IMG/VR virus record: IMGVR_UViG_3300046665_000361
Location: 29,011-93,010 of that record
Source of the DNA: a virus
DNA: 64,000 bases
Reading direction: 5' to 3' (one strand)
Of the stretch, positions 8,529 to 16,968 are shown one piece after another. The notes beneath the pieces are model-generated. The model was not told where the DNA came from. It worked only from the letters and a program-made list of their open reading frames with translations, and did no database searches. The first letter of the stretch is position 1. Every line of letters begins with the position of its first letter. Both the position numbers and the translations under genes were made by a program.

Positions 8529-9389
8529 TTACGGAGAGACCAGAGTACGTTTGACCGTATTGATCTGCTCGTAATAACCCGTTGGAATGGTGGTGACGTT
8601 GGAGTCGGCCGCCGTGAGGAAGTTGGCTTGGTACATTGGGTCGAGACCGGTTACCCGAACTGCGTCCATGAAACCTTGAGCCAGTTTCTCAACAGCGTAG
8701 CCGGTCTTCTGCCAGCCAGTCCAGTTCAGGTTGTAAGTGAGAGTCTCACCTTCCTGAGTGGTCTGACGGTTACCGGTGTTTTCACCGATGTCCTGGTACG
8801 GCCAGAAGTTGGTGATCAGCCAGGCGCGTTGCACCTTACGGAAAGTCTTATCAGGCTCGAAAGCGATGATAGTGCCGCCGTATACGTCAGCCAGTTGGTC
8901 GGTGAAGTTATCGCTGACGCCAGACAGAAGCGCGTGGCCGCTATCAGGGTCCATGATCAGATAACGAGTCAGGTCCTGCAAGAAGCGCAGTACTGGCATG
9001 TTATCTTTCTCAACGACCGTCGAACTGATCTGCGAGCGTGCACGGGATACACGACTTGGCGTTTGGAACATCTCGCCAGCGCTACCCAGTGCAGTTTCCT
9101 GGACGGCGACGTTGAGGGTCTGGTTGAAGCCAGTCCACGTCTGCATCCAGTTTTCGATCAAGTTCTTGTAGGCCGCGATGTAAGCCGATGCGTTAGGCAT
9201 CAGCGTCAGGCCAGACGGCACTTGCAGTACTTTGATGATCAACGGCTTACGGATATAATCCGTGGCCGAAGGGTAGTACTGCATGTCAGTCAGGTAACCC
9301 TGCTGACCTTGCACCGCCAGGCTGAGCACGTCCAGTTGCGCGCGCTCAGCGTAGCCCTTGTTGGTGAGTGTACCGGAGTAACGAGCCAT
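8529..9389 (-). CDS. Tail tube protein
   Basis: 286 aa. It forms the inner tube of the contractile tail through which DNA passes. The call rests on gene order and size: it lies directly after the sheath gene, as phiKZ gp30 follows gp29, and the length matches. The sequence is beta-rich with a Gly/Asn-rich C-terminus and codon use typical of a major virion protein. Its ATG overlaps the sheath stop by one base (TAATG on the minus strand), so the two are translationally coupled. Confidence 0.8.
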   Translation of the reverse strand: MARYSGTLTNKGYAERAQLDVLSLAVQGQQGYLTDMQYYPSATDYIRKPLIIKVLQVPSGLTLMPNASAYIAAYKNLIENWMQTWTGFNQTLNVAVQETALGSAGEMFQTPSRVSRARSQISSTVVEKDNMPVLRFLQDLTRYLIMDPDSGHALLSGVSDNFTDQLADVYGGTIIAFEPDKTFRKVQRAWLITNFWPYQDIGENTGNRQTTQEGETLTYNLNWTGWQKTGYAVEKLAQGFMDAVRVTGLDPMYQANFLTAADSNVTTIPTGYYEQINTVKRTLVSP

Positions 9390-11467
9390 TATGCAGCCTC
9401 CACCGTGGATTCATTGCGGCGACGCTGTGCAACGATAGCCAGGTTCTGAACGGTACGGATGTTGTCACCGGCGAACTCGATATCGAGGTGCCACGGGAAG
9501 CCCAGTGCATCATCGAGTGCTGTCATGTACGCTTTCGGCGTGATATCCACGCGGTCGTCGTACTTGCCAGTTGTGCGAGCAATCACCTTATCCCGCACCA
9601 TGTCCAGGAACACTGGATCTGGCAGCTGATCATCGCCGGACATTTCACGCCAGGTGATGTGGCCGATACGAGTCAGGTTGCACGCGATCACTGCGATCAT
9701 GTACGAATGGAAGATCGAGGTCTGATCTTCGTGAATGGTTTGCAGACCAGCCCAGAACTGGCGGCTCATGTCGAAGAACTCAGCGTAGTTAAGGCCATTG
9801 CCCCAATCCACGTTGCGCACTTCAGGATCACGAGTTACCACGTTGTGGTCGCGGTAGCGAGTGATGACGGTCTGTTCGCCGCGGCTGAAGCTTTGACGGT
9901 TCAGCATCTCGCCATTTTCAGCGCCCAGGTACTGAGTAGCCTTGATCGACAGATATTCCAGGAACGGTACGATACCGTCGTAGTCATCATTGATCAGGTA
10001 ACCCGCGTTCGCCATCAAGAAGAAGCGAACTGGACGAGTACCGAACTCAGCCGATTCCTGGGTAGCACGGAACGCAGAGCGCAGCGCCACAGCAATCGAG
10101 GAGTCTTCAGACGGCGTGTTCAGCGGTTTCAACACGTCTTGGGTACAGGCGTGAACCAGTACGTCAGGACGGATGTTGACGAAGGCTGCGAACTTCAGCT
10201 TGGTAGTGAGCGGGAAGCCCGAGTCCCAGACCGAGTCGTACGGCATGCGAGCGATGTCCTTGAACGGAACCTCGGAGTTGCTGAGGTCGCCCAGGAGCGT
10301 ATCAACGGCGGTGTTGTAAGCCGCTGGGCTGATATCGCCATCAGCGCCACCAACCATGTACAGGTTGGACAGTTCGCTGAGCAGGATGCCGCCTTGGCTT
10401 GGACCTTCGATCACGACGGTGTTGTACGGATTACCATTGATGTCAACCCCGGTCAGGAAGTTGAACTGATGGATATCCGCAAACTCGCTACCGGTGAAGG
10501 CAGTTTCGGCCGCGGTCAGTTTGGTCAGCAGGTCAGTGATGTTCTGGTCGTAGGTTGCGACCTTCTCGATCGGACCATAACCAGTGAACGCCTGAGGATC
10601 AACTGATTCGTACGCAGGGCGCAGGATCTTGCCGATATAGAACTGCTGTTCGGTATCGAGGTTGATGGTGTTCTGCTTGAACGTAAAGTCCACGTAGCCG
10701 GCGCCTTGCAGCGTGCGGGTAACGGTGGCAGTGCTTTTGACACTGGCGCGTTCAACAACCTGGAGACGGTAAATACGAGCACCGATTTCATCCTGGACAT
10801 CTTCATCAGCAGGATCGGTGGTCTTGGTGGTCGGCGCCGTCAGACGGAAGCCGATGTTGTTACCGCGAGAACCGTCGAAGCGACCCATGCCATCAGTGAT
10901 CGGAATCAGAGTCGATTCAGCACCGTCGATGCTGGAGACCAGTTGGCCGGTACGGATGGATGCATTACCGAACTCGGCAGTGCCGTCTTCAGCAGTAGTC
11001 ACTGCAATCCAGCGATGCTGGATACGGAAACCTGGAGTGGTATCGCCGGTCGGAATCCGCGCGCCGTTTGCATCGAGCTTCAGACTGTTGTCTGGATTAC
11101 GCTCGAACAAAGGAACGTTATCAGCAACCAGGTCCGTAGCGAGACGGAAGGAGGCTTGCTTGGCGCCGAGTGCCTTCAGACGCAGAAACAGGTTCTTGCC
11201 GCCCGCGGTGTAATGCGAACGAATGAACTGGCTCTGGTGGTTGAAGAAAGGCGATTTTGGGTTGACGATGTCCGCGCCGTACAGAAGCGTAAGGCCCGCC
11301 AGGTTCACGTAGTTGCCTTTCGAGTATTCTCCCCAGGGGGCGAAACTCATGTGCAGCGGAAGACGGATCGGCAGCGACTCGACCGGCATGGTCAAATTCG
11401 CGGCGGTCTCATCTTTGAAACCTCGGAATTCGTTCCGTGGTAGAGAGCTGTAAGTACTTACAGGCAT
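9389..11467 (-). CDS. Contractile tail sheath protein
   Basis: 692 aa, close to phiKZ gp29. It polymerises round the tube and contracts at infection. The protein carries an N-terminal segment typical of sheaths, a long variable beta-rich middle with many surface loops, and a conserved C-terminal domain where the last 170 residues (RFFLMANAGYLIND onward, with TRYRDHNVVTRDPEVRN) would form the core handshake. Start ATG follows GGGAG. It is transcribed divergently from the 299-aa gene at 11617, and the 149-bp gap contains AT-rich sequence that must hold promoters for both. Strong codon bias fits very high late expression. Confidence 0.85.
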   Translation of the reverse strand: MPVSTYSSLPRNEFRGFKDETAANLTMPVESLPIRLPLHMSFAPWGEYSKGNYVNLAGLTLLYGADIVNPKSPFFNHQSQFIRSHYTAGGKNLFLRLKALGAKQASFRLATDLVADNVPLFERNPDNSLKLDANGARIPTGDTTPGFRIQHRWIAVTTAEDGTAEFGNASIRTGQLVSSIDGAESTLIPITDGMGRFDGSRGNNIGFRLTAPTTKTTDPADEDVQDEIGARIYRLQVVERASVKSTATVTRTLQGAGYVDFTFKQNTINLDTEQQFYIGKILRPAYESVDPQAFTGYGPIEKVATYDQNITDLLTKLTAAETAFTGSEFADIHQFNFLTGVDINGNPYNTVVIEGPSQGGILLSELSNLYMVGGADGDISPAAYNTAVDTLLGDLSNSEVPFKDIARMPYDSVWDSGFPLTTKLKFAAFVNIRPDVLVHACTQDVLKPLNTPSEDSSIAVALRSAFRATQESAEFGTRPVRFFLMANAGYLINDDYDGIVPFLEYLSIKATQYLGAENGEMLNRQSFSRGEQTVITRYRDHNVVTRDPEVRNVDWGNGLNYAEFFDMSRQFWAGLQTIHEDQTSIFHSYMIAVIACNLTRIGHITWREMSGDDQLPDPVFLDMVRDKVIARTTGKYDDRVDITPKAYMTALDDALGFPWHLDIEFAGDNIRTVQNLAIVAQRRRNESTVEAA

Positions 11468-11616
11468 GGTGTGCTCCCAGGAGAGTTCTGCGCAGAACTT
11501 TAAGGAATGGTATGTTTGGTCAACTTCGGCGCGGACGCTGTTGTCGACATACTATTTTTTGTTCCTAATACGCATTATTTGTAACTATTTACATATAGAA
11601 AATCAGGAGTTGCGAG

Positions 11617-12516
11617 ATGTTCGACACCCCATATCAGACGACTGCCGCTTCTCGCTACGATTTATCGAAAACTATCGTCGCGGTTCGGAAATTGGAAATC
11701 AATGAAGAACTGATCCCAGCCGTCGGAAGTCTTAGTGGCGTTAAGTTTGTACCACCGGGGGAGGAAACGATTCTTCCTTTCCAGCAGCCCCTTACAACCG
11801 TGGAGATTCCTACACTCGAATCGACCGTGGTGATCGATGGCCGTTCATTGTTGCGCAGTAACGGCAAGCCCGTTCGAGATGATGCGTACAACCACGCCGT
11901 GATGATCGGTGATCTAACCGTACTCTGGTTGCAGAATAAGGATCTCTGGCGCAAGGACTTGCTCGACATCGGCGAGTTCCCAGCCAAAGTATTTGTACGG
12001 TGGATGTCCCAAGCCCTTACTACACGTCTGACATTGGATGCTGTACAGGTGGCGTTGGTTCGTTCATTGCTTTTTATTTACTACATCCAACTGTTCAATC
12101 CTCTCTCGGAACATGCAACCGATGAGGACCGTGACCGTCTACTGACGCGTGCTGCCAGATACATCGTCGGCGTTGATTCTGAAACGCTCAGCGGCATCGT
12201 CGGCAAGGTGCCGGTGTTGAATAACCTGGCCGATCTGGTCAAGTGGATCAAGGAACGGTTGGACAGTCCCCGGACTGAAAAGCTCACCGTAGGTCTTATC
12301 TTCGACGCCATCGGCTTCAGCTACGGTCAGACCTATAAAGAGTCTGTCTGCGTGGCGCTAGAGTATCCGCCTGTCTTTGTAGCGCTGGTCTACAAGACGT
12401 GCCTTGAGCGCAGCTACACTCGATCAGGTCTTGGGCGTGTCATCGAAACCGTTGTGTCTCGCGGTAACGACAAGGACTACGTGAAGTCTCTGGAAAATCT
12501 TCTTCGGGCGAGGTAA
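11617..12516 (+). CDS. Conserved virion-cluster protein, 299 aa
   Basis: ATG after AGGAG. The N-terminal 70 residues are extended and Pro-rich; the remainder is helical with no motif I recognise. It is first of a four-gene run ending in terminase and stands where phiKZ gp28 is placed between terminase (gp25) and sheath (gp29). A tail or neck role is inferred from that alone. Confidence 0.78.
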   Translation: MFDTPYQTTAASRYDLSKTIVAVRKLEINEELIPAVGSLSGVKFVPPGEETILPFQQPLTTVEIPTLESTVVIDGRSLLRSNGKPVRDDAYNHAVMIGDLTVLWLQNKDLWRKDLLDIGEFPAKVFVRWMSQALTTRLTLDAVQVALVRSLLFIYYIQLFNPLSEHATDEDRDRLLTRAARYIVGVDSETLSGIVGKVPVLNNLADLVKWIKERLDSPRTEKLTVGLIFDAIGFSYGQTYKESVCVALEYPPVFVALVYKTCLERSYTRSGLGRVIETVVSRGNDKDYVKSLENLLRAR

Positions 12517-12519
12517 TCT

Positions 12520-15147
12520 GTGAATATCACTGACGATTTCCTGATCAACGACGCGTACAAGACAGTGTGGTGTTCGCCGAGTCAGGATCGGCAGCATCGT
12601 GTAGGCCCTGCTCGGATGAGTGGTCGCTCTGGAGCGCTTGGCGATATCAAGATCGGCATGCGTAAATGGAATCTGCCCACCATTGGCGACTATTACCACG
12701 TCTTCATGATTGGCGATCTGCCCCCTGTATTGGTGGGTATGAACACAGTCAAGGATAAGTGGATCTCCGCCAGAGCACATGCGGTCGCGACGTCGCTACT
12801 GATCGACATCTACACGGATAGCGGATTGCACTTCCCGCTGTTCCAAAGTTACTTCCTGTACACCCACAACGGTGCACTGGTCATTGCCATCAAACGTAAT
12901 GACAAGATCGCAAACCTTTCCACTACCCAGCCGTATATCCGCTGGAGAAGCAACGCTTACTTCGATGGCTTTGATGCTGTCCCTACTAACGCAGGGATCG
13001 AGGTTGAAGGTATTGTTCCTAATACCGAAGCGGACTTCTATCGGTTTCAAGCCAAGTGGCGTACAGCGCAGGGTAATCAAGGCTACACGTTTGCTTTCGT
13101 GAACGGGCGACGTGTAAAGAGTCTGAACCTTACGACTCTGAAGCTTGGCGATACCATCGAATACGTGCGCGATGCTTCGGTTAAGGAAGTGCTCGAGATC
13201 TACACCAAAGATCTCAAAGCATTCGACAGTATCCTTGACCATCAAGCAAAGTATTTTCTGCCGCGGCCCGGTCTTGGCGTCACCATCGACTACTGGGATG
13301 ATATCGACGTCTATCTGCTGAACTACTCGATGGCTCAGCGGTACACCGGTTACTACTACCACTTCAACCGCGATGATTCGATTCGGATGGTGACTCACCG
13401 TGACTATTCGATCCCTATCGCTTACCTGATGGGGTACGTGGAACGAAGTCCCGATGGGTGGTACTGGAACCAAGATCTGCGGATTGAGCTGATTATCCGC
13501 CATGGCGGTTGGAATGATCGTGCTCTGCATGATGAGCATCACCGTATCAAGGAGTTGTTCAAACTCCCTGAGCCGCTGCGTATCAAGGCAATGCTCGGTC
13601 CTGACACTACGCCTATCTGGCGTGCTGAAGAACTCGAGAACAGCGCTTACACACAACTGATGCGTACTGAATTCGGTGACGTGACCAGACAGATGGTGGA
13701 AGATGCCTACGGGTATAACGCCATTAGCCGGCTGGTAGGTGACACGCCGATCAAGATCGAAGATGGTCAGAAGTGGGCACGGTTCCCAGTTAGTCTGCGG
13801 CGCCTATCGACTGTCTACGAGTACAACAAATCAGGTCTGTTGCTCGGCTGGTACTACCACGACTATTCTGTCGAGTATCCAGTGCGTAATGAGCTGACCA
13901 AGTATCTCGAAGCGTTTATCGGTACTGGCGATGTTGATCTTTCCACCGTATACGATCAGATGACCACGACTCTTGAACCGGGCGTTGACTATCGGTTCTA
14001 CATCAGCGATATCGCCAATGGGGTGGCCAAGAACAACTGGCGCGACTGCACTGGCGAAACAGCTACCTACACGGTGACTAACGGTGTAGCGACCTGGAAC
14101 GTGGATCTCAAGAAGAAACACGTCGCTGTCAAGAACACGAAAGACTTCCTTGCCAAAACGATCGTGCTCAACTACTACGATGACCTCTTGACTTTCACTG
14201 TCAATGTCGACGAAGTATCGTCAGGCAACATCTTGACGAATGACATCATGGCGATTCCGCCTGGGCAGGTTGATATCTGGTTGAACGGGTTCTCGCTGGT
14301 GAAGGATATCGACTACTTCATCAATTGGCCTCAGATCGGTATCATCAACAAAGCGTTCCTCGTTGATGGCGCCAGCCAAACGGTGACGTTCCGTGGCCGT
14401 GGTTTCTGTACTCGCGACATGAAACTTGAGACGGTGAAGGACTTTGGTTTCGTTAAGTACGGTCAGCTTAGCCACAACAGCCGATTCAACGTTCGAGACG
14501 ACAAGGTGATTCGCATCACCGTGGGTGGTCAGTTGTACACTCGCGATGAGCTCGGCTTTACCGAAGATGGTACGACGATCGTCATGCCTGGTGTTGAGAA
14601 TGGGGCGCCTTACTCGATCACTGATCCGATCATTCCGATTGCGATGGTGACGAACACCGACACCTACACGTTGCGAGACAAGTCTGAGGCAGTGGACGCT
14701 GAGGTGGAAGATTACCTCACCATGGATCTGCCAGAGCCTATCCCGACAGTACCGGACGCCATCCCTACACTGTACAAGGTCTTCAGTCCGTTTACGGCCA
14801 AGTTGATCTACGACATGTTGGGCGGCTATCTACTGATGGATGAGTTCGAAGGCGATTACTCGCTGGACGACGTGAAGAAGAAGCTGGTTGGGTATGAATG
14901 GATTCTGGCTTTCGATCCAGTGATCCAGGGCTATGACAAGGATTACGTCATCGTCCATCCTCATCCAGAGTCGGGCGCTATCATGCTCAACGTCTACCAG
15001 TTCCGGTTCCTTACTCGAGCGGTAGAGGTGTTCCTCAACGGCGAAGTCAACATCAGCCGTCACACGCTGATTGTCGAGCCTGGATTCGAGCACTACACCT
15101 ACGATCATCCACATCCTCATCGCACATGGGCTGAGGTAGGTCAATAA
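12520..15147 (+). CDS. Large conserved virion protein, 875 aa
   Basis: GTG start with GCGAGG upstream and only three bases after the preceding stop. The protein is rich in Tyr, Asp and Trp and almost wholly beta, a composition typical of tail-tip or baseplate structural proteins. Near residues 560-620 and 680-720 are repeated beta patterns of the kind VDIWLNGFSLVKDIDYFI and TVGGQLYTRDELGF, followed by a similar block near the end (VEVFLNGEVN), suggesting repeated small beta modules. Position corresponds to phiKZ gp27. Exact role is not known to me. Confidence 0.8.
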   Translation: MNITDDFLINDAYKTVWCSPSQDRQHRVGPARMSGRSGALGDIKIGMRKWNLPTIGDYYHVFMIGDLPPVLVGMNTVKDKWISARAHAVATSLLIDIYTDSGLHFPLFQSYFLYTHNGALVIAIKRNDKIANLSTTQPYIRWRSNAYFDGFDAVPTNAGIEVEGIVPNTEADFYRFQAKWRTAQGNQGYTFAFVNGRRVKSLNLTTLKLGDTIEYVRDASVKEVLEIYTKDLKAFDSILDHQAKYFLPRPGLGVTIDYWDDIDVYLLNYSMAQRYTGYYYHFNRDDSIRMVTHRDYSIPIAYLMGYVERSPDGWYWNQDLRIELIIRHGGWNDRALHDEHHRIKELFKLPEPLRIKAMLGPDTTPIWRAEELENSAYTQLMRTEFGDVTRQMVEDAYGYNAISRLVGDTPIKIEDGQKWARFPVSLRRLSTVYEYNKSGLLLGWYYHDYSVEYPVRNELTKYLEAFIGTGDVDLSTVYDQMTTTLEPGVDYRFYISDIANGVAKNNWRDCTGETATYTVTNGVATWNVDLKKKHVAVKNTKDFLAKTIVLNYYDDLLTFTVNVDEVSSGNILTNDIMAIPPGQVDIWLNGFSLVKDIDYFINWPQIGIINKAFLVDGASQTVTFRGRGFCTRDMKLETVKDFGFVKYGQLSHNSRFNVRDDKVIRITVGGQLYTRDELGFTEDGTTIVMPGVENGAPYSITDPIIPIAMVTNTDTYTLRDKSEAVDAEVEDYLTMDLPEPIPTVPDAIPTLYKVFSPFTAKLIYDMLGGYLLMDEFEGDYSLDDVKKKLVGYEWILAFDPVIQGYDKDYVIVHPHPESGAIMLNVYQFRFLTRAVEVFLNGEVNISRHTLIVEPGFEHYTYDHPHPHRTWAEVGQ

Positions 15148-15152
15148 TCAAC

Positions 15153-15170
15153 GGGGAGGGCGACCTCCCC
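15153..15170 (+). terminator. Hairpin between virion genes
   Basis: 7-bp GC-rich stem GGGGAGG/CCTCCCC with a GCGA loop, followed by TTTAG. It could attenuate transcription inside the cluster. Confidence 0.5.
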
Positions 15171-15188
15171 TTTAGAGAGTCTGAAGCC

Positions 15189-16904
15189 ATGGCTGTGACT
15201 ATTATCCCTCTACCGGGCGGCGGTCGGGTAGTCTACGAGTTGGATCGTCTCAACAGCTCGTTCAATTTGGCAAACCTGTACATGTATCGTCTGATCGATG
15301 ACAGCAGCGATGTCATCAAGGGTGATGGTGACTTCGTTCCTAACGTGGACGATGTCATCTACGATTTCAAATTGGGCTGGTTCCGGGTAGGTCACGTTGA
15401 CCTGACCTCGTATACCGTTGACCTCGTCTTCTGGGAGCCGCCTAAGAACGACTCTGACGTCGGTGTGGACGACGTACTACTCGGTGTAGGTCCAGGCTAC
15501 AGTAGCGAGAGCTGGCGCGTCCTGCTGGATACTCGTGTCTTCCCTCACCGTCTTGATATCGACATGAAGTTCTTCATGTACGGAGTCGAGGCCAAAGAGG
15601 TGCGCATCTTCCGAGGCGTGAACACGACTGATACTGGCGAAGTCATCAGTGCGTACTACTCGCAAGGTGAATACGTCAGTGATGCGATTCCTCTGGACTT
15701 CGCAGGTCAGCACATCCTGTACAACAAGGCTATCAAAGCGCCTGCCCAAGGTTATACGACCAAGGAAGGATTGCTCGATGGTCAGATCGTAACGGTGGTG
15801 ACTTACAGCAACTCTGGTGCTCCGACGAGCTATGCCAAGATGCTGATCATGAACACCAACCTGACTCGTCACGCCAACGATTCCATGAAGCGTGTCAAGT
15901 CGATCGAAGTGATCAGTCCGTATCTGTCGAAGACCGAGCCGAACACGCTGGAAGTTCCTGTCGATTCGACCATGGAAACTCTGGTCATGCGGGCGAAGGT
16001 CACTTACGCAGACGGCAGTTCTCGCACCATGGATATCGTCGACGAAGACGCCAACGGCAAGTTCAAGCTGTTGGGTCTGAAATGGTGGTCTCCAAGTCAA
16101 ACAGGTCGTCCTCAAGGTCTCAAACTCGTTTACGAGCTCTCTGAGTCCGAAGAGTATTCCTACCTGCAAGGCGAGACAGTCAATGGTAAGGTCATCACCA
16201 GCTACCGCATCATCGGCATCCCTGTCGATCCAGCGCGCAGCCTGAAAGTCTACGCCTTCCCAGTGTGGCTCAACAGCATGCAGGGCTATGGTCTGGAATA
16301 CTGGCTGTACGATCTCGATCGTCAAGTTGCTCGCAGCATCCCTAAAGGTGCTGTTGCTTTGGCTGAGAACAGTCCTCCGTTCGATGGTCTGGAATTCACC
16401 TCCGTTCAGCATCTGCGCATCGGGGTTACTCTCAAGGCAGTCGATGTCGAATACGGCGAAGACGTCCACACTCAGCAGATCCAAGTGGCCTTGCTGCGTG
16501 ATGGTGGCCTGAACATGGCGAACTGGAAAGTCAAGTTCTCCGGTGCTCAGGAAGTCTGGTTCGGTAACGGCACCAACGCGATTGTACATGCATTGACTGG
16601 CGGGATCTCTACAGTCAACGTTAGCCAAGAGCTGACGGACTATAGCGTCTGGCTAAAACAACTGTACTACAGCATCGACCCTCTGTACGATCCACAGACA
16701 GAACTGGCGGGCCTGGAACCTACGCACTTCATCATCACGACGAAGACGCGGGCGTTCAAAGTCCCTATCACCTCATGGCGTCAGGACATCAACTTTGTCA
16801 CTGACCTCGGCGAAGGTGAAACGCTTTATCTGAAGTGGGTCAAGGAGACAGCTTCCGGCGACCTGCAACTGGGTATCTCCGGTCTCCCTCAGCACAGCGT
16901 GTAA
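15189..16904 (+). CDS. Conserved virion-cluster protein, 571 aa
   Basis: ATG after GAGAG. Like its upstream neighbour it is beta-rich and acidic, with many short strands and no membrane segment or enzyme motif. It lies between the 875-aa gene and terminase in the position of phiKZ gp26. A structural role in the tail or baseplate is likely from composition and context, not from a recognised domain. A UUCG hairpin follows the stop. Confidence 0.78.
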   Translation: MAVTIIPLPGGGRVVYELDRLNSSFNLANLYMYRLIDDSSDVIKGDGDFVPNVDDVIYDFKLGWFRVGHVDLTSYTVDLVFWEPPKNDSDVGVDDVLLGVGPGYSSESWRVLLDTRVFPHRLDIDMKFFMYGVEAKEVRIFRGVNTTDTGEVISAYYSQGEYVSDAIPLDFAGQHILYNKAIKAPAQGYTTKEGLLDGQIVTVVTYSNSGAPTSYAKMLIMNTNLTRHANDSMKRVKSIEVISPYLSKTEPNTLEVPVDSTMETLVMRAKVTYADGSSRTMDIVDEDANGKFKLLGLKWWSPSQTGRPQGLKLVYELSESEEYSYLQGETVNGKVITSYRIIGIPVDPARSLKVYAFPVWLNSMQGYGLEYWLYDLDRQVARSIPKGAVALAENSPPFDGLEFTSVQHLRIGVTLKAVDVEYGEDVHTQQIQVALLRDGGLNMANWKVKFSGAQEVWFGNGTNAIVHALTGGISTVNVSQELTDYSVWLKQLYYSIDPLYDPQTELAGLEPTHFIITTKTRAFKVPITSWRQDINFVTDLGEGETLYLKWVKETASGDLQLGISGLPQHSV

Positions 16905-16917
16905 TGCGGTGACGACT

Positions 16918-16939
16918 CTGGGTAGGTTCGCCTGCCCAG
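16918..16939 (+). terminator. UUCG hairpin upstream of terminase
   Basis: 9-bp stem with one G-T pair, CTGGGTAGG/CCTGCCCAG, capped by TTCG. No T-run follows. Confidence 0.55.
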
Positions 16940-16968
16940 CAGTCTATGCCGTTACCTAAGGACACCAC

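Noticed and set aside
8418-11443. Plus-strand open frames opposite sheath and tube
   Set aside because: The sheath and tube order and size, and the coupled TAATG junction, support the minus strand; the plus frames are by-products of codon bias.
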